Origin: Flavobacterium sp.
GTDB taxonomy: Bacteria > Bacteroidota > Bacteroidia > Flavobacteriales > Flavobacteriaceae
Assembly (NCBI RefSeq): GCF_030146175.1
Contig: NZ_JASLCE010000091.1
Span: forward strand, 1 to 34,113
Direction: 5' to 3'
Length of the DNA stretch: 34,113 nt
The position numbers and the translations under genes are program-made. This document shows, piece after piece, positions 17,363 through 25,167 of this stretch. The stretch's first letter is position 1, and every line of letters begins with the position of its first letter. The notes under the pieces are model-generated. The model was not told the DNA's origin and ran no database searches. It worked only from the letters and a program-made list of their open reading frames with translations.

Positions 17363-17563
17363 ACCGCTAAAGTATGTTTTTTCCGGATAGCCCGAAAACG
17401 GTATCCAACAAAACCCGGAAAATCCGATACGAACTACCCGTTTTACACAACCAAATTTTTTATATGCCATAATCGTCGGTTTATAAGACAATCGTGACAC
17501 TTTATCCTTTTTTGAGAGATGCCATTTCGAAGCAACGTACTCTTGTACTATAAAAAACAGCCT

Positions 17564-19936
17564 ATGAAATCATTTCACTATTTAGTTGTCCTCTTACTTA
17601 TTCCCGTTGTACTATCAGCACAAAAAATTACCGGAAATGCTTCCGATTCCAAGGGTGAATCCCTTCCCTTCGCCTCGATATTCATAACAGATACCTTACA
17701 AAAAAATATACTATCCGCACATACCGACGAGCAGGGAAACTTTAGCCTCGCTATCTCCGAAACATTTTATAGCGGTACACTCACCATACGGTATATGGGT
17801 TATGACGACTATAGTCAAAAAATAACGGCCCGGGATTTTCCGCTTCGCTTAAAAGCGATCCTACAACCGGCTGCCAATACAACCCTAAACGAAGTAATCG
17901 TTAAGGCTAAACAAAATGCCATTACCATGAAAGGAGACAAAATGATTTTCAACATCGATATGGCTGGCATCGGACTGGGTAATAACGGTCTTGAAACCTT
18001 ACGTCAGGTTCCCGGTATTCAACTCGATAAAGACGATAACCTGCTTTTCCGCGGGAATGGTGACATTCAGATTATGATCAACGGAAAGAAAAGTGCCCTT
18101 CAAGGGGAAGCGCTTCGCGAATACATCCGATCGTTAAAAGTCGACGATATTGCATCCGTTGAAATCATCGCCCAACCGTCGGCGCGTTATGATGCATCGG
18201 GAACCGCAGGTATTATCAACATTATCTTAAAACGGAAAAAAGAAAAACATCTAAATGGAAATGCTTATGCCTGGGCATCGTACGGCGAATATTTTAAACA
18301 CCAATACGGTAGTCGGATCTATTATAGCGATTCGTTATGGAATATTAGCGGAAACGCATCCTATTATAAAGGCAACTCTGTAAACCACCGTCATATCCGA
18401 CAGGACATTATCGCTCCGGAAGGCAACCGTGTTATTGATCAATATAATAAATGGCGACCGGAAACCGTTTCCAAAAGCCTTAACCTTGCTGTGGAGCGTA
18501 AACTTAGCGAAAGACAACTGATCAGTACGGATTGGTCCTATACCCGTTCCGATGCTGATGAAAACACCTATGGCGCTACCTACGAATTTCTGAATGGCGC
18601 TCCCGTGACTACCGTAAACCTAAGCAAACACGAACAAAAACCTTCCGAACGATTAACCGGAAATGCTTTTTACAGTTTTGTGACCGACAGTACGACGACC
18701 AAACTGGATATACAGGCGAATTTGGCGCGCTATACCACTTCGTCATCCGGTTTTCAACGGAATGATTATGCCGACAATTCCTATATGCAACTCAACGGTA
18801 CCAATACAACCAAGTATACAATCGTTACCACTCAGGCCGATCTTCGTCAGCGTCTGGCGCAAAAACTATATCTGGAAAGCGGACTTAAATATTCCTATAT
18901 CCATATGGATTATTATAATGGTTACGATGCCCATAACAGCAGTTTATCCATCATACCCGACAGTCTATTGATCAATAATTTTGTTTATAAAGAACATCTT
19001 ACGTCCGCCTATGCGCAAGTGGACCTTAGTCTGGGCAAATGGAATCTTATGGCCGGACTTCGCGCCGAGTATTTTCAGTATGAAGCCAGCTCTCCCATCA
19101 ATCATCAATCCAATTCGAACCGTTACACCAACCTCTTTCCCTCTTTTTCCATCAATTATAAAAAAGAGAACAACCAATACCAATTGAGCTACAGCCGCCG
19201 TATTGGCCGACCGGGTTATTTATCCTTAAATCCGTATTATTTATACCTGGATGCCTATACGCTTCAAAAAGGAAATCCGGCTTTAAAACCGGAGTATTAT
19301 CACAGTCTTCAGTTGAGTTATATTTATAAAAGCGCCCTAAATTTAAGTCTCTATGGCTATTTTTACAACAATGGCTTTACCGATGTGATCGCCTATCAAC
19401 CGGAAGAAAACTACAATATCAACTACAAAGCCAATGCGTCAACCGGGAAGAAAATCGGATTTTCGGCTACCTATCCCTATCAGGTAGCACCGTGGTGGAC
19501 GATGCAATTCAATTTTGAGGGCACTTACAGTAGTGAATCATCGGAAATTCCCGGATTTTTATATCAGGGGAATGGTTTCCGTCACGAGATCAATTTGTAT
19601 GAAAACTTCACTTTTAAAGATTGGACACTCAACATAAACGGATTTTATGCCGGACGTTCGACCTCACCAAACGGATATTCGAAAGCCATTGGCGACTTTA
19701 GCGTATCGGCCAAAAAGAACCTGTTCAACAAAACGCTACAGTTATCCGGCGGCTGTACTAATATTCTGAAAAAAAGCTTCTACCATCATGTTACACAACT
19801 TCAGAATGTGACTACCGATTGGACAAACCGATGGGAAACCCGACGCTTTTATCTGCAGGCAACCTATTATTTTGGCGGTGGAAAATCCAAATCGATCAAA
19901 GCCGCTTCGCTCAATGAAGAAACCAACCGAATGTAA
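17564..19936 (+). CDS. Outer-membrane beta-barrel protein, TonB-receptor-like
   Basis: I start at ATG 17564 (MKSFHYLVVLLLIPVVLSAQ, signal peptide); the longer frame from 17519 places 15 residues before it. The 790 residues comprise a CarboxypepD_reg-like domain (~20-105, ITGNASDSKGESLPFASI), a plug-like domain (~115-225, LETLRQVPGIQLDKDDNLLF, ASGTAGIINIILKRKK) and a long barrel of the OMP_b-brl_3 type. It ends in YYFGGGKSKSIKAAS and a polar tail rather than a terminal Phe/Tyr strand. It may import or export a small ligand at the outer membrane; no SusD partner is encoded next to it. It is divergent from the LytS/LytT pair, which may control it. Confidence 0.9.
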   Translation: MKSFHYLVVLLLIPVVLSAQKITGNASDSKGESLPFASIFITDTLQKNILSAHTDEQGNFSLAISETFYSGTLTIRYMGYDDYSQKITARDFPLRLKAILQPAANTTLNEVIVKAKQNAITMKGDKMIFNIDMAGIGLGNNGLETLRQVPGIQLDKDDNLLFRGNGDIQIMINGKKSALQGEALREYIRSLKVDDIASVEIIAQPSARYDASGTAGIINIILKRKKEKHLNGNAYAWASYGEYFKHQYGSRIYYSDSLWNISGNASYYKGNSVNHRHIRQDIIAPEGNRVIDQYNKWRPETVSKSLNLAVERKLSERQLISTDWSYTRSDADENTYGATYEFLNGAPVTTVNLSKHEQKPSERLTGNAFYSFVTDSTTTKLDIQANLARYTTSSSGFQRNDYADNSYMQLNGTNTTKYTIVTTQADLRQRLAQKLYLESGLKYSYIHMDYYNGYDAHNSSLSIIPDSLLINNFVYKEHLTSAYAQVDLSLGKWNLMAGLRAEYFQYEASSPINHQSNSNRYTNLFPSFSINYKKENNQYQLSYSRRIGRPGYLSLNPYYLYLDAYTLQKGNPALKPEYYHSLQLSYIYKSALNLSLYGYFYNNGFTDVIAYQPEENYNINYKANASTGKKIGFSATYPYQVAPWWTMQFNFEGTYSSESSEIPGFLYQGNGFRHEINLYENFTFKDWTLNINGFYAGRSTSPNGYSKAIGDFSVSAKKNLFNKTLQLSGGCTNILKKSFYHHVTQLQNVTTDWTNRWETRRFYLQATYYFGGGKSKSIKAASLNEETNRM

Positions 19937-19969
19937 ACAATTCTCCTGTTTTTATAGTAAATCCCTAAT

Positions 19970-19999
19970 AACCAGTTCGGAAATCCGGCTGGTTTTTTT
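19970..19999 (+). terminator. Rho-independent terminator after the barrel gene
   Basis: Stem AACCAG / CTGGTT with a nested CGG-AAAT-CCG helix inside, followed by a T7 run. It lies 34 nt after the stop. Confidence 0.85.
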
Positions 20000-20028
20000 A
20001 TGTCATTTGATTTTTTGTTTCAAAATAT

Positions 20029-20059
20029 TTGCGCAACCGAATAGTTTCATATATATTTG
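20029..20059 (+). promoter_or_regulatory. Promoter of the arsR-SRPBCC operon
   Basis: TTG (20029-20031), a 20-nt spacer and a perfect -7 element TATATTTG (20052-20059). This is a full match to the Bacteroidetes consensus. The ArsR ATG follows 35 nt downstream of the -7 box. Confidence 0.75.
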
Positions 20060-20077
20060 CAACTGATTGGTTTCACA
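20033..20077 (+). promoter_or_regulatory. Paired operator-like repeats at the arsR promoter
   Basis: Two 19-bp direct copies with consensus GCAACYGAWTRGTTTCAYA at 20033-20051 and 20059-20077, period 26. Each holds an imperfect palindrome AAC-N6-GTT. The first lies between the -33 and -7 elements and the second over the expected transcription start, the right geometry for autorepression by ArsR. Confidence 0.6.
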
Positions 20078-20093
20078 TAAAAAAGAAAAGACT

Positions 20094-20414
20094 ATGCGAC
20101 GCGATATATTTCAAGCCATTGCCGACCCGACCCGAAGAGCCATACTCACATTGATTGCCGTACAAGCGATGACACCCAATGCGATAGCCGAACATTTTAA
20201 CACGACGCGGCAAGCTGTTTCGAAACACCTGAAAATACTAACCGAATGTCAATTGTTAAAACAGGAACAACAGGGACGGGAAATTTATTACCAGCTTGAA
20301 ATCGACAAGATGAAAGAAATTGATCAATGGCTGGAACAATTCCGTACGATTTGGGAAAGCCGATTCGAACAACTCGACAACCTATTAGACCACCTTAAAA
20401 ACCAACAAAAATGA
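20094..20414 (+). CDS. ArsR-family transcriptional regulator
   Basis: Small winged-helix repressor of 106 residues. ATG 20094 ([20 protein letters not shown]) is the family's usual start; the longer frame begins at a TTG inside the second operator-like repeat. The HTH is [21 protein letters not shown] (about 33-53), followed by the wing [15 protein letters not shown]. No Cys-based metal site of the CXC type is present, so it is not the arsenic-sensing subtype. This subtype is typically encoded with SRPBCC/AHSA1 proteins, as here (4-nt overlap with the next gene). It probably represses its own operon through the repeats at 20033-20077. The inducing ligand is unknown; a small hydrophobic molecule bound by the SRPBCC partners is possible. 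Confidence 0.93.
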   Translation: MRRDIFQAIADPTRRAILTLIAVQAMTPNAIAEHFNTTRQAVSKHLKILTECQLLKQEQQGREIYYQLEIDKMKEIDQWLEQFRTIWESRFEQLDNLLDHLKNQQK

Positions 20415-20914
20415 AACACAACCTGCAATTCGACTTCCTTGCCGACAAGGAAAAAAACACATTGACAATCAGACGGGAGTTTATGGCCAACCGTCAATTG
20501 GTTTGGGACTGTTATACCAAAAGTGAACTATTAGATCAATGGTTTGCACCAAAACCGTTAACCACCAAAACCAAAGCCATGGATTTTAGTGAAGGCGGCC
20601 ACTGGCATTATGCCATGATCGAACCAAACGGTACCGAATATTGGAACTGGATGGCGTATCAGAAAATCAAACCGATCGATTATTATACGGCCTGGGATGC
20701 TTTTGCGAACGAAGCCGGTGACCTTAATAAAGAGCTTCCGAGTTCCGACTGGCTGGTTAACTTTACCGACAAAGGCAACAATACGCTGGTGGAAACCATT
20801 GTAACCTATAAATCCCTATCCGATCTGGAAACCGTAATCCAAATGGGTATGGAACCGGGTATGATCGCAACCCTTGAAAAACTAGACGAATTACTACTAC
20901 TCTTAAACCGATAA
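20411..20914 (+). CDS. SRPBCC/AHSA1-domain protein
   Basis: The 167 residues form one START-like (SRPBCC) ligand-binding domain of the AHSA1 (Aha1 C-terminal-like) family. Motifs: [44 protein letters not shown], and a C-terminal helix [18 protein letters not shown]. Such proteins enclose a hydrophobic cavity for lipids or aromatic molecules; the ligand here is unknown. The gene overlaps arsR by 4 nt and is followed after 2 nt by a second AHSA1 gene, so all three are one transcript. Confidence 0.9.
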   Translation: MKHNLQFDFLADKEKNTLTIRREFMANRQLVWDCYTKSELLDQWFAPKPLTTKTKAMDFSEGGHWHYAMIEPNGTEYWNWMAYQKIKPIDYYTAWDAFANEAGDLNKELPSSDWLVNFTDKGNNTLVETIVTYKSLSDLETVIQMGMEPGMIATLEKLDELLLLLNR

Positions 20915-20916
20915 AC

Positions 20917-21330
20917 ATGGCCTCTAAAATCACAATTAACGCTACTATTTTAGCCGATAAAAATAAAGTGTGGAACTACTACACTCAGCCGGAACATATT
21001 ACACAATGGAACTTTGCCGATCCATCCTGGCATTGTCCGAAAGCGTCGAACGACATGCAGGTTGGCGGTACCTATAGCGCCCGAATGGAAGCACGGGACG
21101 GAAGCTTCGGGTTTGAATTTGAAGCGACTTATGACGAAATCAGCGATGGAGAACATTTTAGCTACACCATGCCCGACGGCCGACAAGTAACCGTTACATT
21201 CCATGAAAATGATACCGCTACCGATCTTGTGATCGCTTTCGATCCGGAAAATCAAAATCCAATTGAAATGCAACAAAGCGGATGGCAGGCCATTTTAAAC
21301 AACTTTAAAAAATATGCCGAAAGTCATTAA
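20917..21330 (+). CDS. SRPBCC/AHSA1-domain protein (second copy)
   Basis: The 137-residue SRPBCC protein begins ITINATILADKNKVWNYYTQ and contains PEHITQWNFADPSWHCPKA, VGGTYSARMEARDG and the C-terminal helix QSGWQAILNNFKKYAESH. It shares the fold with the upstream gene but little direct sequence identity, so it is an ancient paralogue or independently recruited member rather than a recent duplicate. It is the last gene of the arsR operon, ended by the hairpin at 21334-21365. Confidence 0.9.
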   Translation: MASKITINATILADKNKVWNYYTQPEHITQWNFADPSWHCPKASNDMQVGGTYSARMEARDGSFGFEFEATYDEISDGEHFSYTMPDGRQVTVTFHENDTATDLVIAFDPENQNPIEMQQSGWQAILNNFKKYAESH

Positions 21331-21333
21331 ATA

Positions 21334-21365
21334 AAAAAGGGCATACTCGATAGTATGTCCTTTTT
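21334..21365. terminator. Bidirectional terminator
   Basis: 9-bp stem GGGCATACT / AGTATGTCC (one G-U pair), loop CGAT, flanked by A-run and T-run. It serves both the arsR operon (plus) and the convergent YjdM gene (minus). Confidence 0.87.
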
Positions 21366-21382
21366 CATTTTGAATTTGATGA

Positions 21383-21724
21383 TTATGCTTTTCGAACAAA
21401 TTCCGACTTTAATGCCATTGCGCCAAAGCCATCGATTTTGCAATCGATATTATGATCACCATCGGTAAGACGGATATTTTTCACTTTGGTTCCCGCTTTG
21501 ATTGGCCCTTTTGCTCCTTTAACCGGTAGGTCTTTAATTACAATAACCGCATCACCATCCTGTAAAATATTCCCATTCGAATCTTTTATTACCAGAACAT
21601 CTTGCGATCCTACTTCGGCAGGATTCCATTCGTGTGTACATTCCGGACAGGCATAGGCCAAATCGTTTAAATAATACCCATAAGGTGATCCGCATTGCGG
21701 ACATGTTTTCATTTCGTCAGACAT
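21383..21724 (-). CDS. YjdM/PhnA-family zinc-ribbon protein
   Basis: The 113 residues comprise an N-terminal zinc ribbon with two CxxC knuckles (Cys8/Cys11 in CPQC and Cys26/Cys29 in CPEC), then the PhnA C-terminal beta-barrel-like domain ([38 protein letters not shown], to ALKSEFVRK). The family was once called alkylphosphonate utilisation protein PhnA, but the E. coli protein YjdM has no proven role in phosphonate metabolism. It stands alone with no phn genes nearby. A second in-frame ATG at residue 5 is a possible start. Confidence 0.93.
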   Translation of the reverse strand: MSDEMKTCPQCGSPYGYYLNDLAYACPECTHEWNPAEVGSQDVLVIKDSNGNILQDGDAVIVIKDLPVKGAKGPIKAGTKVKNIRLTDGDHNIDCKIDGFGAMALKSEFVRKA

Positions 21725-21834
21725 AATCGTTTCGTTACTTATTAAAAATCCGTATTGCCATTATTTGCAATAATAGCAATTACACTATCTATTTATTGTT
21801 TATCTTCTAAAAAACACTTTCCAGTTTAACAACT

Positions 21835-21883
21835 TTAGTATGTATTCCGCAAAATTAGCATTTTACCTCAAACTACATACTAA
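21835..21883. promoter_or_regulatory. Long-spaced inverted repeat upstream of the YjdM gene
   Basis: Perfect 10-bp arms TTAGTATGTA (21835-21844) and TACATACTAA (21874-21883) separated by 29 nt. Between them, on the minus strand, lies a -7-like TAATTTTG (complement of 21850-21857) with no -33 TTG at proper distance. It could be a regulator site or a weak hairpin. The remaining spacer (21725-22019) is AT-rich and otherwise empty. Confidence 0.35.
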
Positions 21884-22019
21884 TTTTCCCGATATCTTCC
21901 GGAATTGATAAACAAAAACAGATTATTCAAAATAATGCATTTCAGATATTCTCATAAATCGTCACGGATAACAGAAGAACAAGTCCCGAATTCAAAACCA
22001 TTCTATATCCATAACGGAA

Positions 22020-22685
22020 TTACAATTTATCAATTAGTCTATATTTTAATACGAAAAGAACTAATCCGGTTTTCGACTTAATTTCAAATTTATTAAATAG
22101 CGACTCCCGATATCCATCTACAGTTCTGGGCTGAACAAACATAAGACTTGCAATCTGATCGTAGGTATATTCCTTATCGTGACATACATATTTTAGAAAT
22201 TCCCGTTCTCTTTCGGTCAATTGATCTAAAATCAAGTCGGCCTCTGATTTTTCAGGCTGTGGCATTTCATTTTGCAGCGACAACGTCAGAAATTCATTAT
22301 GATGGTATCCAAATTGAAAAATTGACTGTAATGCTGTTTTGAGATTTTCGGCACTGCAATCTTTTTTTAAAAACCCACGGACACCTTTTCGAAAAAGCTG
22401 AATAATTGTATTTTCATCACTTTCCAATGTCAAGATCAATATTGGCGTTTTTATAGCTCTATATTTCATCATTTCGACGATTTCGAAACCATCCATCTCC
22501 GGCATATTCAAATCCAAAATGATCAAATCGGGTTCTGTTTCAAATGGTAAAGCTGCAAAATAATCAAGTCCCGAATTAAATTCATGTATGATTTTATAAG
22601 GCCCTATCTTTTCAATAAGTTCTTTGAGTCCATTTCGGATGATAACATGATCGTCGACTAATACAAGCTTTTTGGTTTTATCCAT
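22020..22685 (-). CDS. LuxR/NarL-type response regulator
   Basis: The 221 residues contain a receiver domain (1-~125) with VLVDDH at 8-13, phosphoacceptor Asp58 in LIILDLNMPEMDG, and a Lys in GFLKKDCSAENL. A C-terminal LuxR-type HTH follows (about 153-215, LTEREREFLKYVCHD, YDQIASLMFVQPRTVDGYRE). It is last in a four-gene minus-strand operon, 1 nt after the kinase gene, and is surely its cognate regulator. Likely targets are this operon and the divergent metallophosphoesterase gene, though the sequence does not prove this. Confidence 0.95.
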   Translation of the reverse strand: MDKTKKLVLVDDHVIIRNGLKELIEKIGPYKIIHEFNSGLDYFAALPFETEPDLIILDLNMPEMDGFEIVEMMKYRAIKTPILILTLESDENTIIQLFRKGVRGFLKKDCSAENLKTALQSIFQFGYHHNEFLTLSLQNEMPQPEKSEADLILDQLTEREREFLKYVCHDKEYTYDQIASLMFVQPRTVDGYRESLFNKFEIKSKTGLVLFVLKYRLIDKL

Positions 22686-22686
22686 T

Positions 22687-23463
22687 TCAAGGTGCTGTTA
22701 TTTTTTTTAACACAATTTTTGTTCCTTTCCCACTAGCGGATTGTATTTCACAATCGAACAAAGCGAGTGTTGCTCTTTTACTAATATTTCTTAAGCCAGA
22801 TGCGCGACCATTTTCGAATACTTCATTTTTATCAAAACCTTTTCCATCATCCTGAACACAAAACTCAAAATATTCCGGGGTGCTCACAATTGCAACATAA
22901 AGGTTTTTTGCCTTAGCATGACGCAATGCATTTTGCGTTATTTCCTGAAAAATCCGAAATACAATTAACTCTTCATCTTTATTTAGGCCTGAAATAGTCG
23001 TTATAGGGGTACAATGCACATTGAAACGCTTTAGCGTTCTTAATCGCTCTATTTCTAACGGAATCGAATCTCGTAAACCAATACTTCCGATAAAGTCATT
23101 ATTGAGCGTACGGCTCAGCATTCGTATCTGTTGTGTTATTTCATTTAAGTAGGTTTCAACAGGCCTAAAGGCTGCAACGAGTCCCGGATCATCAATTTTC
23201 TGGTTCTCAATATGAATATGTGTTACCGTTAAAAGCTGGCCTACATTATCATGAAGTTCATTTGCCAATTGCGTCATTATGTTTTCTGAAACTTCACTTT
23301 CAACAAGGCGAATTTCTTTTTCAAAAATCAGCTTTGCTTCAGCCAACCTTTTTTCCTGCTGTAACCGTTGTTTGGAAATGAGTGAAAAGGCGACAAAAAT
23401 GCCAAAGATCAGGAGTAAAATCAGCAGTGTCCCTATTATGATTCCTAATACGATTTCATTCAT
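22687..23463 (-). CDS. NarX-type sensor histidine kinase with a single TM helix
   Basis: The 258 residues comprise one N-terminal TM helix (about 4-28), a coiled coil (30-62, KQRLQQEKRLAEAKLIFEKE), and a HisKA_3 dimerisation/phosphoacceptor motif ANELHDNVGQLLTV (His71). The HATPase_c domain has N-box QEITQNALRHAKA and G-boxes QDDGKGFD and GRASGLRNISKRA. It has no sensor domain of its own. The ~7-TM protein encoded immediately upstream (4-nt overlap) may supply sensing, like a split membrane-integral sensor kinase. Confidence 0.94.
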   Translation of the reverse strand: MNEIVLGIIIGTLLILLLIFGIFVAFSLISKQRLQQEKRLAEAKLIFEKEIRLVESEVSENIMTQLANELHDNVGQLLTVTHIHIENQKIDDPGLVAAFRPVETYLNEITQQIRMLSRTLNNDFIGSIGLRDSIPLEIERLRTLKRFNVHCTPITTISGLNKDEELIVFRIFQEITQNALRHAKAKNLYVAIVSTPEYFEFCVQDDGKGFDKNEVFENGRASGLRNISKRATLALFDCEIQSASGKGTKIVLKKITAP

Positions 23464-24131
23464 AATTTCACGTTCAGATTATGTGCTTTTTTATATATCA
23501 GCCAAAAAGAAAAGCCCAGCAAAACATACCGTACATTGGCTAATACATTACTGATAAAATCAAAAAGCAGATGATTTAATTCCGGATTATTTTTTTGGAG
23601 GTAATGTATCATCGTTATATAGGGAACCGAACCTCCAAAATAAAGCAATAACCCCAGACAAGTTAGCAGTTCCGGCGTTATTAACCCGTGACTATTTTTT
23701 ATTTTGACATAATAAAAGCCTACCTGAGCAAATAGTACCGTACTGGTGATGCATTCCACAGCATCAGCATAATTCATGTAAACTTCAATCCCATTGGTAA
23801 TGAGCTGGATTATAAAAACCGTTATAAAAAGAAATGCTGCTATAATGATACTAATCTGAAGCCGCTTATTTTTTCTGATGGTATAAGCAGCCGTATACAA
23901 TATCAATGTTTCAAACACTATATGAATATTCATTAGCCATTGATTGTTTGGCATCAATCCGTTTTTAATTTGGTTGCATGTGAGCCAATGCAGTGAAATG
24001 TAAAAACCCATCCAAACAACCAATTGGATAAAAAGGACACGAAAAAACGCTGTCATGTACTGGATCGCTCGTACTCCTACTATAAAAGTAGTGCATAGTA
24101 TCGTTAGCTCGATTATAACCTGTTTTGACAA
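23460..24131 (-). CDS. Polytopic (~7 TM) membrane protein, possible sensor of the kinase
   Basis: The 223 residues are almost entirely hydrophobic, with likely TM helices near 5-22, 30-47, 65-85, 92-113, 120-141, 152-175 and 190-215. There is a cluster of positive charges after helix 3 (IRKNKRLQ) and at the C-terminus (YKKAHNLNVKL). No transporter or enzyme motif was recognised. The gene overlaps the kinase start by 4 nt and lies 5 nt after the 277-residue unknown gene. Topology and coupling fit a detached sensor module for the kinase, which has only one TM helix; this is inference. Confidence 0.8.
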   Translation of the reverse strand: MSKQVIIELTILCTTFIVGVRAIQYMTAFFRVLFIQLVVWMGFYISLHWLTCNQIKNGLMPNNQWLMNIHIVFETLILYTAAYTIRKNKRLQISIIIAAFLFITVFIIQLITNGIEVYMNYADAVECITSTVLFAQVGFYYVKIKNSHGLITPELLTCLGLLLYFGGSVPYITMIHYLQKNNPELNHLLFDFISNVLANVRYVLLGFSFWLIYKKAHNLNVKL

Positions 24132-24136
24132 AATAA

Positions 24137-24970
24137 TCAGGTCCGATTTTGAGGAACATCCTCTTTCCAGTCAAGAATGGCACCTTCTATAAATTTTGCC
24201 ACATTATATTCTAATGTATTACAATCCGGCGGACACAAATGGGAACGATTAGCATATTTTCCTTTGAAATTGCTAGCTTCCATCATTTTTTGAGAAGACA
24301 ATAATATACTGTGCTTTGCATTACGGTCAAGATCAAGATCCCTTCTTATAGCATTGTACAATAACACCTCTTTTGTTTCTTCATTATCGTACAATAATGT
24401 AAAAATAGTCTGAAAAGGAAAGATTACCGCTTCTGTATTGACACCCGAACGAAATTCTTTTTCTTGAATTATAACGTTTACCCGATAAGTTTTCTTATAT
24501 TTTTCTACATCTTCTTCGGGAACAGTATTCGTTTCCGATCCTTTAAACTGATAGTATTTCCCGGGGAACACCTCATAGGTTCCGATTGTCTCCTCCGATT
24601 TGATCCGCTTAAGATAAAGCGGCTGAAACAAGGGTAGTAATGTCGTGGTCGTGCTATCCGCAACAGTCCCGGCTCCAATTAAAACTTTCAACCCGGTTAC
24701 CCTCTCAGTATTGTCATCACCTAAATTTGTGGCAAATTCAAACAACTTGGTTAGTTGCTTTAATGATAAGGAAGCTAAATGATACGCGACAGTATGGGAA
24801 TCCAACTGTAAATACGTATCACAATCTCTGATTTCCTGATCACCTTCTTCTCTTGTTTTCGGAGCTAACTCAAGGTTTAAAATATCCTCTTTCCGCAATG
24901 GATATAAATCCGGAAACAGCTGAATAATATCCTCTATAGGCGTAGGTTCTAATATCATGGTTTTCAACAT
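24137..24970 (-). CDS. Protein of unknown family, first gene of kinase operon
   Basis: The 277 residues have no signal peptide or TM helix, so the protein is predicted cytoplasmic. I do not recognise the family. Visible features: an acidic, helical N-terminal third, a Gly/Thr-rich segment LIGAGTVADSTTTTLLPLF (98-116), a beta-rich middle (~130-195), and a C-terminal CPPDCNTLEY motif (Cys246 and Cys250) followed by a Glu/Asp-rich end. The Cys pair plus His244 could bind metal or form a disulfide. The ATG at 24970 lies only about 8 nt past the expected transcription start of the promoter at 24985-25015; a second ATG at residue 5 (24958) would leave a longer leader. It heads the operon with the membrane protein, kinase and regulator. 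Confidence 0.8.
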   Translation of the reverse strand: MLKTMILEPTPIEDIIQLFPDLYPLRKEDILNLELAPKTREEGDQEIRDCDTYLQLDSHTVAYHLASLSLKQLTKLFEFATNLGDDNTERVTGLKVLIGAGTVADSTTTTLLPLFQPLYLKRIKSEETIGTYEVFPGKYYQFKGSETNTVPEEDVEKYKKTYRVNVIIQEKEFRSGVNTEAVIFPFQTIFTLLYDNEETKEVLLYNAIRRDLDLDRNAKHSILLSSQKMMEASNFKGKYANRSHLCPPDCNTLEYNVAKFIEGAILDWKEDVPQNRT

Positions 24971-24984
24971 TAAATGGAGTCATT

Positions 24985-25015
24985 CAAAAATATAGATAAT
25001 TTCAGAGTATTACAA
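24985..25015 (-). promoter_or_regulatory. Promoter of the kinase operon
   Basis: On the minus strand: TTG (complement of 25013-25015), 20-nt spacer, TATTTTTG (complement of 24985-24992). This is a full match to the Bacteroidetes consensus, 15 nt before the ATG at 24970. Confidence 0.68.
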
Positions 25016-25093
25016 GTTAACTTTCACATTATCCATAAGTTCTCTCCTTTTTTAACCGGGAATAATCCCCTTTCCAAAACGGGAAAACTCACA

Positions 25094-25128
25094 TTGATTC
25101 CAAAAGATATAAGGCTCAATTTTGGAAT
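25094..25128 (+). promoter_or_regulatory. Candidate promoter with overlapping operator, metallophosphoesterase gene
   Basis: TTG (25094-25096), 20-nt spacer and CAATTTTG (25117-25124), one base off TANNTTTG. A perfect 9-bp inverted repeat ATTCCAAAA (25097-25105) / TTTTGGAAT (25120-25128), 14-nt spacer, covers the downstream side of the -33 and the -7 box. This is a plausible binding site for a dimeric regulator. Confidence 0.45.
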
Positions 25129-25167
25129 ATCTAATTCAATAAAAATGTAACCTTAATTTAATTCATA

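Noticed and set aside
21383..21724. Phosphonate metabolism role for the PhnA-like protein
   Set aside because: The family name is historical; no phn genes are present and the zinc-ribbon protein has no phosphonate hydrolase domain.
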